Below are positions 1 through 8,769 of a stretch of 64,000 nucleotides of DNA, in pieces; the first letter of the stretch is position 1, and each line of letters starts with the position of its first letter. Source of the DNA: Gemmatimonadota bacterium (GTDB lineage Bacteria; Gemmatimonadota; Gemmatimonadetes; Gemmatimonadales; Gemmatimonadaceae); contig JAPLKU010000001.1 in NCBI GenBank assembly GCA_026387935.1, positions 1-64,000 on the forward strand, given 5' to 3'. Position numbers and translations under genes: made by a program. The notes under the pieces are model-generated. The model was given only the letters and a program-made list of their open reading frames with translations. It was not told the origin of the DNA and searched no databases.

Positions 1-44
1 GAGAACGAAAAAAGTGATAACGTCAGTTCACTTTTTCTGTTCTC
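1..44. repeat. Inverted repeat / hairpin at window edge
   Basis: Two 17-base arms (1-17 and 28-44) are reverse complements at 15 of 17 positions, around a 10-base loop. The arms carry an A-run and a T-run, so the hairpin would resemble a bidirectional terminator, but no clean T-tract follows the second arm. The gene it might terminate lies outside the window. It could equally be a remnant of an inverted repeat. Confidence 0.5.
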
Positions 45-292
45 ACGTTTCGCCAGAATTACAACCAGTATTTGTTTTATTCTTTATTATTTGATTAAAG
101 ATTTATTCTTTCGGAAACTTCGTCAAAACTTTCGTCATAATCGTCGTGTGAGCGGGTTTTACGGGTTTCTGTGAAATTGACGGACCGCTGTAAGTGTTGA
201 TTTGACAAGAGGTTGTGGGGTTCGACTAGACGTGTAACATTCATGGGAATTTGTTATTCTTTCATGTGCGCGAAAATACTAGAATCCCATCC
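45..292 (+). promoter_or_regulatory. AT-rich upstream region of upp
   Basis: This gap is clearly more AT-rich than the flanking genes and has no credible ORF. A TTGACA hexamer lies at 202-207, but the best -10 candidates at suitable spacing are poor. An alternative pair, TTGTTA at 251-256 and AATACT at 275-280, would start transcription just upstream of the upp ATG. The exact promoter cannot be decided by eye. Confidence 0.3.
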
Positions 293-940
293 ATGCCCAC
301 CACCCCCGACATTCCCGGTCTGTTCGTTGTGCAGCATCCGTTGGTGCAACATAAGCTCGCGCTGCTACGCGACCGCAACACGCCAACCAAGATCTTCAAA
401 GAGTTGGTTGATGAGATCGCGATGCTCATGGCGTACGAAGCAACCGCCAACCTCACCCTCGAGCCGTACCCCGTCGAGACGCCCCTGGAGACGACGATCG
501 GCCAGCGCGTCGCGGGCAAGAAGCTCGTGCTAGTTCCAATTCTTCGCGCCGGCCTGGGTATGGTCGAAGGCATTCTTCGACTGATCCCTTCGGCGCGCGT
601 GGGACACGTCGGGTTGTACCGCGACCACGACACCCTGCAGCCCGTGGACTACTACTTCAAGGTTCCGGCCGACGCGGCTGAGCGAGAGTTTTTTGTCCTG
701 GATCCAATGCTGGCAACCGGCGGCAGTGCCATCGCCGCGATCGCGAAACTCAAGAAGGCCGGCGCGACGCGCATTCGGTTCCTCTGTCTTGTTGCGGCGC
801 CCAAGGGCGTGCTGCGTGTGCGCGAAGCGCACCCGGACGTGCCCATCCTCGCTGCCGCACTCGACCGCGAGCTGAATGATGTCGGCTACATCTTGCCCGG
901 ACTTGGCGATGCGGGAGACCGGTTATTCGGCACGCGGTGA
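293..940 (+). CDS. upp: Uracil phosphoribosyltransferase
   Basis: The product (215 aa) converts uracil and PRPP to UMP in pyrimidine salvage in the cytoplasm. It shows the family pattern: an N-terminal segment with [11 protein letters not shown], a [17 protein letters not shown] segment in the middle, the PRPP-binding loop [11 protein letters not shown], and a C-terminal [12 protein letters not shown]. Length is normal. The ATG at 293 was chosen over the upstream in-frame start at 251 because the family consensus begins a few residues before the HPLVQHKL block. The gene stands alone; pyrE lies 10 kb away. Confidence 0.96.
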   Translation: MPTTPDIPGLFVVQHPLVQHKLALLRDRNTPTKIFKELVDEIAMLMAYEATANLTLEPYPVETPLETTIGQRVAGKKLVLVPILRAGLGMVEGILRLIPSARVGHVGLYRDHDTLQPVDYYFKVPADAAEREFFVLDPMLATGGSAIAAIAKLKKAGATRIRFLCLVAAPKGVLRVREAHPDVPILAAALDRELNDVGYILPGLGDAGDRLFGTR

Positions 941-1116
941 TTTGCGCGCAGCACAGCACGCACAGGAAATGTTCATCACAGGGCTTCGGTCACACACACG
1001 TGCTCTTGTTTGCAATCACGTGCGCCTCTACATTTTCGCGCGACTAGTGTGCTCGCCGTGAAACGAGTGTTCGTTCCGGTTGGCCGCCCCCTCTACTCCG
1101 CGACGCACCCTCCTCA

Positions 1117-2052
1117 ATGCTCATCAACCTGCTGCCCGACTTTCTTGCGGTGCTGCAGAGCTCAGAGCCGGAGGTGGCATACCATGGCTATCTCGCATCG
1201 CACCGCGACCTCCTCGAGGCGTACTGGCACAACTATGTAATCGAGCCGGTTGGCCCGCAATTCGAAGAGGTTGTTCGCGAAACCGTTCACGCAGACCGTG
1301 GTGACCTGCGCGCCATGCTTGAACGCGTCGACGTCGTCGCCCTGGCGCAAGCCACCGAACAGCGGTGCGCTGAATTGTTCGACATCGATTCTGACATCGA
1401 CGTGGTCGTCATGGTCGGCGTCGGTGCCGCGAACGCCGGGGAACTGGTCGTCAACGGACGCGGCGTGGCGTTTGTTTGCCTCGAACATTTTACCAGTGTC
1501 GCGAATCCGACGAGTCGCGGGCTGGGCTTGGACCCGGAGTTGCTTCCCATGTGGCTTGCACATGAAATCGCGCATTGCGTGCGATACACGTCGCCGCGAA
1601 GCCGCAGCAACCTGCGCGAACTCGTGGCAGAAGCGGGTGGCTACTACTCGTACTGGGAAACGGGACGTCGGGCGAATTTGCGCGAACACCTCGTCAACGA
1701 AGGTCTCGCCGTGCAGGCCGCTCGCACGTTCAGCCCCGGTCACGCGCCATGGGAATACTTCGGCTACGCACGTCGCCAATATTCGCGCATCCGGGAACTC
1801 GAGAGCGTGCTCGCCCGCGCCGTGTCCGACGACCTTGACCGGGCAGGGCTTGGGCTGCGGTTGCGCTATCTCTCGGGTGGCATGAGCGACGAAGCGCGCA
1901 CCGTACAGCAGTATGTCATGCCCGAACGCGCCGGATACTTCCTCGGCGCGCGAATGGTCGAGGCCGCGGTCGTGGAGCTCGGACTCTCGCGAGCTGTTCG
2001 CGCCTCAGCCGCCGAGCTCTGCGCCGCCGGCGACGCGGCCAGAACCGCGTAA
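1117..2052 (+). CDS. Predicted zinc-dependent peptidase (DUF2268-like gluzincin)
   Basis: The 311-residue soluble protein contains HEIAH at residues 149-153, a HExxH zinc motif, followed about 40 residues later by NEGLAVQAAR, where the Glu (about residue 195) would be the third zinc ligand. This spacing and the NEGLA signature match DUF2268-type predicted peptidases. No signal peptide or membrane segment is visible, so it is probably cytoplasmic. Its substrate is unknown. It converges on mnmE with only two bases between the stop codons and no terminator between them. A start further downstream is possible, as no strong ribosome-binding site is evident. Confidence 0.75.
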   Translation: MLINLLPDFLAVLQSSEPEVAYHGYLASHRDLLEAYWHNYVIEPVGPQFEEVVRETVHADRGDLRAMLERVDVVALAQATEQRCAELFDIDSDIDVVVMVGVGAANAGELVVNGRGVAFVCLEHFTSVANPTSRGLGLDPELLPMWLAHEIAHCVRYTSPRSRSNLRELVAEAGGYYSYWETGRRANLREHLVNEGLAVQAARTFSPGHAPWEYFGYARRQYSRIRELESVLARAVSDDLDRAGLGLRLRYLSGGMSDEARTVQQYVMPERAGYFLGARMVEAAVVELGLSRAVRASAAELCAAGDAARTA

Positions 2053-2054
2053 CG

Positions 2055-3467
2055 CTATTTCCCGACGCAGAACGTCGCGAACACGCGGCTGAACACTTCG
2101 TCCACATCGATCGCGCCGATCAGCTCGTCGAGAGCGCCGATGGCAGCACGCAGGTGCATCGCGGCGACCGGGGCAGGCAGGGTGCCCTCGCTCCACGCGG
2201 TGCGAAACAAACTCAGCTCGCGCTCGGCGAATTCCAGCGCGCTCCGCTGGCGGGCACTGACCACGAGCGGAGGAAGGTCCGCCGGCTGGCCGGCGCGCGC
2301 GGCCACAATCTCCGCGATGTGCGACTGCAGGCCGGTCAGCCCGTCACCAGAAACGGCGCTGACATGGTGCGCCGCGAGGTCCTGACCCCTCGCGCCCGGA
2401 TGCAGGTCAGACTTCGTGAGCACCCGCACAATAGGTGCGGTGGAGAGTTCCCCGATGCGCCGTTCGATTTCCAGTAGCGCTTCCTCGGTTTCGGCACACG
2501 CCACGATCGCATCGGCGGCCTTGAGATAGCGTTCGCTCACTTCGATGCCAAGACGTTCGACGGGCCCCGTCGACGTTCGCAATCCCGCCGTATCCACCAA
2601 TCGAACGGGCCATGGGTCGAGATCGAGCAACACCTCGACAGCGTCGCGCGTGGTACCCGGTTCATCACTCACGATCATTCGCGCTTCGCCAACCATCGCG
2701 TTGAGCAATGACGACTTGCCGGCGTTCGGTGGCCCGGCCAGCACGACCACGGCGCCGTCACGCGCGAGAATTGCCGCAGGCTGCGTGGCCACCAACGAGT
2801 GAATTTGCTCCGCCAGCGCCATCGCCAATTCACCGACACGCTCCCGGGCGATCGGTCCGTGGTCTTCGTCGGGAAAATCGATGTCGTACGCGATGAGGGC
2901 TTCTATTCCGATGGCGTCACTTCGCAACGTGAGGTACCGCTGCGTCAACAACCCTGACAACGCGTGCATGGCGGCGCGGTGTGACGCGCGCGTACGGGCG
3001 TCAATCACGGCGCCGATGGCTTCCGCGCGGACGAGGTCGAGTTTTCCGTTCAGTGTTGCGCGCTCGGTGAACTCGCCCGGCAGTGCCGGCCGCGCACCGG
3101 CGGCAACGAGGGCCGCTTCGATCGCCACGGGAACGTACCTCCCGCCATGTCCGTGGATCTCGATCACCGTCTCACCGGTGTACGATCTCGGACCAGCGAA
3201 AACCGCTACCAGGGCATCGTCGATCGCGTGCTCCGGATGATCAGGAGCGTGTACGCGACAACGCGTCAGCTCCCGGTCACGCGCAGGCCAGGGGGTCACG
3301 CACCGTTGAGAAATGCGAATCGCGTCGGCGCCACTGAGTCGAACAACCGACACGGCCGACCGACCAATCGCCGTCGCAAGGGCGACGATCGTATCGCCCC
3401 GCTCTCGTCCGGTTTGGCGTGGCGCCGGCGCGGCGCTACGGCTTGATCTGTGCCTTTTTTCGTTCAT
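2055..3467 (-). CDS. mnmE: tRNA uridine-5-carboxymethylaminomethyl modification GTPase MnmE
   Basis: MnmE works with MnmG to modify the wobble uridine U34 of several tRNAs. The 470-residue protein has an N-terminal folate-binding domain (TIVALATAIGRSAVSVVRLSG), a G domain with P-loop GPPNAGKSS near residue 245, DEPGTTRD, DTAGLR and TKSD, and the terminal catalytic CVGK. The start overlaps the yidC stop region by about 30 bases, so the first 20 or so residues, which are not conserved, may be spurious and a later start is possible. It is the last gene of the rpmH-rnpA-yidD-yidC-mnmE run; its partner mnmG lies 26 kb away. Confidence 0.96.
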   Translation of the reverse strand: MNEKRHRSSRSAAPAPRQTGRERGDTIVALATAIGRSAVSVVRLSGADAIRISQRCVTPWPARDRELTRCRVHAPDHPEHAIDDALVAVFAGPRSYTGETVIEIHGHGGRYVPVAIEAALVAAGARPALPGEFTERATLNGKLDLVRAEAIGAVIDARTRASHRAAMHALSGLLTQRYLTLRSDAIGIEALIAYDIDFPDEDHGPIARERVGELAMALAEQIHSLVATQPAAILARDGAVVVLAGPPNAGKSSLLNAMVGEARMIVSDEPGTTRDAVEVLLDLDPWPVRLVDTAGLRTSTGPVERLGIEVSERYLKAADAIVACAETEEALLEIERRIGELSTAPIVRVLTKSDLHPGARGQDLAAHHVSAVSGDGLTGLQSHIAEIVAARAGQPADLPPLVVSARQRSALEFAERELSLFRTAWSEGTLPAPVAAMHLRAAIGALDELIGAIDVDEVFSRVFATFCVGK

Positions 3468-5112
3468 TGGCGATCATCCACTGCTGCGGAATCGCCGCGA
3501 TCTGCTGCACGAGGTAGTAGATGCTGAGGCCGGACGCCGTGCTCAGCAGGAACGTCGTGAACATTCCAGGCATCAGGTACAGCATCATCGTTGCCTGCGG
3601 ATTCTTCGGCATGTTGCGCATGCCGATCCACGAGAGCAGAAACATCGAACCGCCGGTGACGATTGGCAGGATGTACAGGGGATCCTTGAGGGAGATATCC
3701 GCCATCCAGAGGAACGGAACGCCGCGGAATTCAATCGTGTTCTGAAACACAAAGAAGAGCGCAAAAAATACCGGCATTGGTATCAGCGCAGGCAGACATC
3801 CCGAGAGCGCTGAAAACGGGCTCATGTTATGTGCCGCGTACACCTTCATGATTTCTTCCTGCTGCTTTACGCGGTCATTCTTGTACTTCTCCTGCACGGC
3901 CACCAATTCGGGCTGAACCCGCTGCAAGCGAATGCTCGACCGCATGGCGCTCTGGTTGAGCGGCCAAAGGATGACGCGAATCGCAAGCCCGAAAATCACC
4001 AGGAGCCAACCATAGTCGAGACTGAGCGCACGCTTCATCCACAGCATGACGCGCATCACGATCGTGGCGAACGGCTGCACCAGCGGCTGCATGAACCCGC
4101 CGTACGGATTTGCCGTCTCAAAGTCCCGGCCAAGTGCCCGCATCCGTTCCCACGACTGAGGCCCTGTGTAGAGATCGAATCCGGCTCTGCCATTGACCAG
4201 CGGTACGATTACCGTGGCCGACGCACGCGTCGCCAGTTTGCTGTCGCGAACACCACCCACGACGTGCAGTTCTGAAAACGGAATCGAATCGCTTGGCGAG
4301 AGGACGCCAACAATAAAGTACTTGCTCTTGGCGACCGCCCATGAAAGCGGACCGACAATCAGTTTTTGCTCCCCTGGGTCAACGGACGTAAACGCCACGC
4401 CGCTGGCGCCTTTTGTGACGGGCTTCGCGGCGTACGACAGATGCCGGATGTCGTCCAGTGTGTCGGCTTCATGCGAAGTGAATCCGCGGGGAAGGCCGAG
4501 CATGAGATACGCACGGCCGGTGACCCGCGGTGCGTCGACCTGGACATTTGTGAGTTGGCCGCCGGACTGCAGCCGGTATGTGATCGTCGCCGGATTCGCC
4601 GAATCCGTGCTCGCGAAAGTCAGCGTCGTGTTCCCGGCCGACTCCTCCCGCGTATACCGAAAAACCGTTCGGTCGAGATGGATCGTGTCGGTTCCCGCCA
4701 GCAACGCATACTGCAACAACGGGTCTGTGCCGCCCCGCAGCTCAACCGTGCCGGGCGTGGAGCCCAGTGACTTGTACGCGGGGAGTTCGGCCGCCTTTGG
4801 CGCCGCACCCAGTGTGCTGAAGGTGAACACCGCGCCCGCGCCCGAGGCGTGAATCGTGTCCACCACATCCGCGGTGGGAATGGCGCGAACCGACGACGCT
4901 GTGCTGCCGCGCGACAGCGGAGCGGGCGTCGGCGTGGCTGTCGGTGGAACGGCTCCCGGCACCGTGTTCGCACCCCCAGACAACGCGGCGATCGGGCTCG
5001 TCACGACGGGCGCGACGGGCGCGACGGGTCGCGGCGGCGGAGCAAACAGTAAGGGCGTCACAACCAGCACGACGCCGGTCAGGAGGAGCGCGAGGAAAAA
5101 CCTCTTATCCAT
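3436..5112 (-). CDS. yidC: Membrane protein insertase YidC
   Basis: YidC inserts and folds inner-membrane proteins, alone or with SecYEG. The 558-residue product has an N-terminal membrane anchor (FLALLLTGVVLVVTPLLF), a large periplasmic domain rich in Pro, Ala and Thr at its start (a diderm-type YidC), and the conserved C-terminal five-helix core beginning near residue 345 with IRVILWPLNQSAMRSS and ending in a Lys/Arg tail. The periplasmic domain supports a Gram-negative cell plan. It follows yidD by 18 bases in the same direction. Confidence 0.96.
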   Translation of the reverse strand: MDKRFFLALLLTGVVLVVTPLLFAPPPRPVAPVAPVVTSPIAALSGGANTVPGAVPPTATPTPAPLSRGSTASSVRAIPTADVVDTIHASGAGAVFTFSTLGAAPKAAELPAYKSLGSTPGTVELRGGTDPLLQYALLAGTDTIHLDRTVFRYTREESAGNTTLTFASTDSANPATITYRLQSGGQLTNVQVDAPRVTGRAYLMLGLPRGFTSHEADTLDDIRHLSYAAKPVTKGASGVAFTSVDPGEQKLIVGPLSWAVAKSKYFIVGVLSPSDSIPFSELHVVGGVRDSKLATRASATVIVPLVNGRAGFDLYTGPQSWERMRALGRDFETANPYGGFMQPLVQPFATIVMRVMLWMKRALSLDYGWLLVIFGLAIRVILWPLNQSAMRSSIRLQRVQPELVAVQEKYKNDRVKQQEEIMKVYAAHNMSPFSALSGCLPALIPMPVFFALFFVFQNTIEFRGVPFLWMADISLKDPLYILPIVTGGSMFLLSWIGMRNMPKNPQATMMLYLMPGMFTTFLLSTASGLSIYYLVQQIAAIPQQWMIANERKKAQIKP

Positions 5113-5130
5113 GGCTTCGGACCTGTATGA

Positions 5131-5340
5131 TCACGGGACCGGGTCGAATCCGCCCGGTCTGAAGGGATGACAGCGTGCAATGCGACGCGCAGTGAGCCAC
5201 GATCCGCGAACGGCGCCATGTTTTTCGAGCGCTTCGATGGCGTATGCGGAGCACGTCGGAAAGTAGCGGCACGACGGAGGAAGCAGCGGACTGATGGCCA
5301 CCTGGTATCCGCGAACCAGGAGGATGAAGAACTGCTTCAT
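5131..5340 (-). CDS. yidD: Membrane protein insertion efficiency factor YidD
   Basis: The 69-residue product has the hallmark YidD sequence: [20 protein letters not shown] with its paired cysteines, [10 protein letters not shown], and a C-terminal [13 protein letters not shown]. YidD is a small membrane-associated protein that assists YidC-dependent insertion. It sits between rnpA and yidC, the normal place for the family, with 9 bases to the rnpA stop. The ATG start fits the family N-terminus. Confidence 0.95.
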   Translation of the reverse strand: MKQFFILLVRGYQVAISPLLPPSCRYFPTCSAYAIEALEKHGAVRGSWLTARRIARCHPFRPGGFDPVP

Positions 5341-5349
5341 GCGCCCTGC

Positions 5350-5628
5350 TTATGCCCCGGCCTTTCGAAAGAGCTTCATGAGCTCGTCGCGAAGCCGGTC
5401 GAATGACGCGTTGTATGCTGCGGGGAGCGCAAAAACCACCAGCTCGCCGCTTGTTGCGCGAGCGAGCTGTTCGGTCCGGACAATTTCGCGAAGACGACGC
5501 TTCACCAGATTCCGGTCCACCGCGGAGTGCGAGTGCCGTGGAACGATGATGCCTATGCGATGCGGAGTCGTCGCGATGGCCGTCGAGCGAACCTCGAGCA
5601 GTGCACCGCGAGTTCGCTTGCCCTTCAC
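5350..5628 (-). CDS. rnpA: Ribonuclease P protein component (start unresolved)
   Basis: RnpA binds RNase P RNA and helps mature the 5' ends of tRNAs. The RNR-like motif DRNLVKRRLREIVR is present, with the typical C-terminal FDRLRDELMKLFRKA. The first standard start (GTG at 5626-5628) gives only 92 residues and removes the N-terminal helix. Codons upstream of it, back to about 5700, still encode a plausible family N-terminus (RFPRAERLTSGAGLAAVRVKG) that overlaps the end of rpmH, but this stretch has no ATG, GTG or TTG before an in-frame stop at 5719-5721. The true start may be a rare codon or the sequence may contain an error. Confidence 0.9.
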   Translation of the reverse strand: MKGKRTRGALLEVRSTAIATTPHRIGIIVPRHSHSAVDRNLVKRRLREIVRTEQLARATSGELVVFALPAAYNASFDRLRDELMKLFRKAGA

Positions 5629-5689
5629 TCGTACCGCCGCGAGACCCGCCCCGCTCGTCAGTCGTTCGGCGCGCGGAAAGCGAAGCCGG

Positions 5690-5854
5690 CTACGCTCCGG
5701 CGTACTTCGACGGCAGCTTCACTGTCAGGAGCTTACGCCCCTTCTTGCGGCGCCGGCTCAATACCTGCCGCCCCCACTTCGTGGACATGCGAAGACGGAA
5801 CCCGTGCTTCCGGATTCTTTTCTTGTTTCGTGGGTTGTACGTCGGCTTTCCCAT
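5690..5854 (-). CDS. rpmH: 50S ribosomal protein L34
   Basis: This 54-residue ORF translates as [19 protein letters not shown], then [20 protein letters not shown] and a short tail ending in YAGA, the full L34 pattern (the usual N-terminus is MKRTYQP..., here MGKPTYNP). It is highly basic, as expected of a large-subunit protein. It is the first gene of the minus-strand run divergent from dnaA, the most conserved arrangement around bacterial origins. Its TAG stop lies at 5690-5692, and the likely rnpA coding sequence begins close to or overlapping it. Confidence 0.96.
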   Translation of the reverse strand: MGKPTYNPRNKKRIRKHGFRLRMSTKWGRQVLSRRRKKGRKLLTVKLPSKYAGA

Positions 5855-6026
5855 CACTACTCCTGGCGGTCCAGAAATCAGTTCTCTCGAAGCAGCTAAA
5901 CCTATTCACATCAGCGACATAGTTCAAGTCTCGACCTATTTGCTTGCCGTCACGAGTGTTGACTTATCCACATCTGTTCCCGTACGTTCGCTCCCCAAAT
6001 TTTTCTCGGCACAAAAGTCGGAGCAC
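5855..6026. promoter_or_regulatory. rpmH-dnaA intergenic region with a perfect DnaA box
   Basis: This 172-base divergent promoter region contains TTATCCACA at 5964-5972, an exact DnaA box, and a near match, CTATTCACA, at 5902-5910. A TTGACT at 5959-5964 overlaps the perfect box, so DnaA binding could repress its own promoter. With only one strong box, this is better read as the dnaA autoregulatory region than as the whole origin. Confidence 0.7.
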
Positions 6027-7415
6027 GTGACGCTTTCAGCAGCAGCAGCATGGACGACCTTACTCGATCGCGCTCGGCTCGAGCTACCAGAACACGCGGT
6101 GAGCACCTGGCTCACCCCACTGGTCGCGCAAGAGTTTGACGGTCGCATCCTGGTGGTCACGGCGCCAGACCAATGGTCTGTCGAGTGGAACGAGTCTAAG
6201 CACACCCTGCTTCTCGAGGGCCTTGGTCCGGTTTGCTTTGGACACCCGGTCTCGGTTGTTTTCCGCGTTGAACAGGAGCGCCTCAAGCGATCTCAGATGG
6301 ATCTGTTTGCACCTGCAAGCAGCGCCATTATAGCGCCACCAGAGCGCCCTCAAGGCGTCAGTGTCGGCATTCTTAGTCAAAGATATACGTTTGGTGAATT
6401 TGTTGTTGGCCGCTCCAACGAACTTGCCATGGCCGCGGCAAGCGCGGTCGCTCAGGCGCCAGGAAAGACTTACAACCCGCTTTTCCTCTACGGCGCAACG
6501 GGCCTCGGTAAGACGCACCTCATGCAAGCAATTGCACATGAGATTCTCGCAAAAAATCCTGCCTGCCGCGTCACATTCATTACCACTGAGCAATTCACCA
6601 ACGATGTAATCACTTCAATTGCGAAGCGGGCAATGCCCGATTTTCGGCGGCGCTATCGTGAAACAGACCTCCTGCTCGTTGACGATGTGCATTTCCTCGG
6701 CGGGAAGGAGGCCACGCAGGAAGAATTCTTTCACACCTTCAACGCGATCTATGAAGCTGGTCGACAGGTTGTGCTGACCAGCGACCGGCCTCCCTCTGAA
6801 ATTCCGCGGTTGGAGTCCCGCCTGGTCAGTCGCTTCGAATGGGGAATGGTTGCCGACATTGCGCAGCCGGATCTCGAACATCGGATCGCGATTCTGCGAC
6901 AAAAGTCTCGCGCCGACCGTCTTGAGCAAGCCTTTCCCGACGAGGTCCTTGAGTTCATCGCGAACCACGTTCAGGCGAACGTTCGCGAGCTCGAAGGATC
7001 TATCATCAAGCTCTTGGCGTATTCGTCGCTGCGAAATCGCCCGGTCTCGCTCGAGCTCGCCCGCGATGCGCTACGCGACAAGGTTCGGTCAAACGAGGCA
7101 AAACCAAGCCGTTCGTCACGACAGGATCGGCTTCGCACGATTCAGTTGCGCGTTGCCTCCGAGTGGGGGGTTTCCGTTGAAGGGCTGCAGGCAAAATCGA
7201 GAACCCGTGCCGTCACGGTTCCGCGGCAGGTGGCCATGTACCTCTCGCGCGAGCTCCTGGGCTTACAGCTTGTCGAGATTGGCCTCGCCTTCGGCGGCCG
7301 AGATCACTCAACCGTTATCCATAGCCTCGACAAAGTGACCACGATGATCGGCGAAAACAGTGAGTTCCGGGGCCGTGTGGAAAAACTTCGGGATAGTCTG
7401 AGGAATGAGGCGTAA
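6027..7415 (+). CDS. dnaA: Chromosomal replication initiator protein DnaA
   Basis: DnaA binds DnaA boxes and opens the origin. The 462-residue protein begins with the N-terminal DnaB-interaction domain (WTTLLDRARLELPEHAVSTWL), then a variable linker, the AAA+ domain with Walker A GATGLGKTH (about residue 156) and Walker B LLLVDDVHFLGG (about 214), sensor-2 region RLVSRFEWG, and the C-terminal DNA-binding signature GGRDHSTVIHS (about 426). The GTG at 6027 was chosen because the conserved N-terminus starts right after it; longer in-frame extensions run into rpmH and rnpA on the other strand and lack homology. A GGAG lies three bases upstream, closer than ideal. Confidence 0.96.
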   Translation: MTLSAAAAWTTLLDRARLELPEHAVSTWLTPLVAQEFDGRILVVTAPDQWSVEWNESKHTLLLEGLGPVCFGHPVSVVFRVEQERLKRSQMDLFAPASSAIIAPPERPQGVSVGILSQRYTFGEFVVGRSNELAMAAASAVAQAPGKTYNPLFLYGATGLGKTHLMQAIAHEILAKNPACRVTFITTEQFTNDVITSIAKRAMPDFRRRYRETDLLLVDDVHFLGGKEATQEEFFHTFNAIYEAGRQVVLTSDRPPSEIPRLESRLVSRFEWGMVADIAQPDLEHRIAILRQKSRADRLEQAFPDEVLEFIANHVQANVRELEGSIIKLLAYSSLRNRPVSLELARDALRDKVRSNEAKPSRSSRQDRLRTIQLRVASEWGVSVEGLQAKSRTRAVTVPRQVAMYLSRELLGLQLVEIGLAFGGRDHSTVIHSLDKVTTMIGENSEFRGRVEKLRDSLRNEA

Positions 7416-7650
7416 GACTGTGGGCTCGGTGATCAAAACAAACGTTCTTCAGATCAGATCCACAAACGGACCTCTTTTCAACGCATTTCCAACATTAAGG
7501 CAGCGAAGGAACTTGTTTGGCTGGGCCAACTTGTGTTGCTTTTGAACTTTCCACGTCTTACTACTTCTACTGTGTTATTGGATCTCTAATTCAGAGACGT
7601 CGGTTGTTGGTCCGAGTTTGCGCGATTTCTCTCGCTCCCTCAGGTCCCTA
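7416..7650. other. dnaA-dnaN intergenic region, candidate oriC
   Basis: The 235-base gap is more AT-rich than its surroundings and has no credible gene. It holds one partial DnaA box (AGATCCACA, 7456-7464, 7 of 9 matches) and several short T-runs. In many bacteria the origin lies between dnaA and dnaN or just upstream of dnaA, so this gap and 5855-6026 together are the best candidates. The low number of clear boxes keeps the call tentative. Confidence 0.4.
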
Positions 7651-8769
7651 ATGCGCTTCACAATCTCGCGGGAGAAGCTCCAGGAAGGCCTCGCCGCCGT
7701 TGCGCCGGCAGTACCCTCGAAGACGACACTTCCTGTCCTGGCGAACCTCCTGGTGCAAACCAGCGACAGGGGAATTCGGTTGTCGGGCACCGATCTCGAC
7801 ATTGCCGTCAGCACCGAGGTAACGGCCGACGTCGAAAGTGCCGGCGGAATCACGATTCCTGCTCGAAAACTGTCCGAAATAGCGCGCGAGCTGCCGCCAG
7901 CGCCAGTGAAAATTTCCTCCTCTGGCGATCAGCGAATCACACTCGAGTGCGGTCGGTCAAAGTTCAAGCTGCTCGGTCTCCCGAAGAGCGAGTTTCCGAC
8001 CTTTCCGGCGGTGCCGTTCGAAAAAGCCAGTCGAATTCCATCGGGCGATCTGCAAAAACTGATCAGCCACACCGCGTTTGCGGCTTCCACGGAAGAAAGC
8101 CGGCCAATTCTGAACGGTGTGCTCTGGGAACTTCAGGGCTCACAAATGCGAATGGTGGCCACCAATGGGCATCGTCTCGCCAAGATGGAAATCGCGGCGA
8201 AAACGGGCGCTTCAACGGGTGCCTCTCACGAATTCATAATTCCGCCCAAGGCGCTTGAACACATTCGTCGACTGTTTCCCGCCGAAGAAGAGCTTGAGGT
8301 GGCACGGGGTGAAAACCACGTCGGTTTTCGCTCGCCGTTCACCTCGGTCTTCACGCGCCTCATCGAAGGGCCGTATCCCAGTTATGAGCAGGTGATTCCG
8401 AAGGACAATGACAAGTTTGCGATCGTCGATCGCCAGGCGCTCATCGGAGCGTTGAAGCGCATGTCTGTCGTTGCTTCCGACCAGACCCACCGGATTCGGC
8501 TGTCATTCAACAGCGCCATGTTGAAGTTCAGCGTCAGCACGCCGGATCTTGGCGAAGCGCAGGATGAGCTGCCCGTTCGATACACCGGAGATCCGCTCGA
8601 CATTGGTTTCAATGCCGCGTATTTGCTCGAAATTCTTCGCGCTCTGCCGACAGACGAAGTGAAGATGACGTTCAAGGCACCAGAGCGAGCCGCGACAGTC
8701 GAGCCTGAAGGCTGGTCCGATCCCGCCAAGTATCTCTGCCTGTTGATGCCGCTTCGGCTCGTCGACTAA
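7651..8769 (+). CDS. dnaN: DNA polymerase III beta subunit (sliding clamp)
   Basis: The product (372 aa) is the ring-shaped processivity clamp of the replicative polymerase. It shows the N-terminal MRFTISREKLQEGLAAV, the TLPVLANLLVQ segment, the ATNGHRLAKME motif of the central domain and the closing LLMPLRLVD (consensus MPMRL). Length is normal. The ATG at 7651 fits the family start; the in-frame start at 7618 adds a non-conserved peptide. Its stop shares the tetranucleotide CTAA with the stop of the convergent lipoprotein gene. Confidence 0.96.
   Translation: MRFTISREKLQEGLAAVAPAVPSKTTLPVLANLLVQTSDRGIRLSGTDLDIAVSTEVTADVESAGGITIPARKLSEIARELPPAPVKISSSGDQRITLECGRSKFKLLGLPKSEFPTFPAVPFEKASRIPSGDLQKLISHTAFAASTEESRPILNGVLWELQGSQMRMVATNGHRLAKMEIAAKTGASTGASHEFIIPPKALEHIRRLFPAEEELEVARGENHVGFRSPFTSVFTRLIEGPYPSYEQVIPKDNDKFAIVDRQALIGALKRMSVVASDQTHRIRLSFNSAMLKFSVSTPDLGEAQDELPVRYTGDPLDIGFNAAYLLEILRALPTDEVKMTFKAPERAATVEPEGWSDPAKYLCLLMPLRLVD

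Noticed and set aside
5601-6026. N-terminal extension of dnaA
   Set aside because: It overlaps rpmH and rnpA on the opposite strand and is not conserved; it also covers the DnaA box region.
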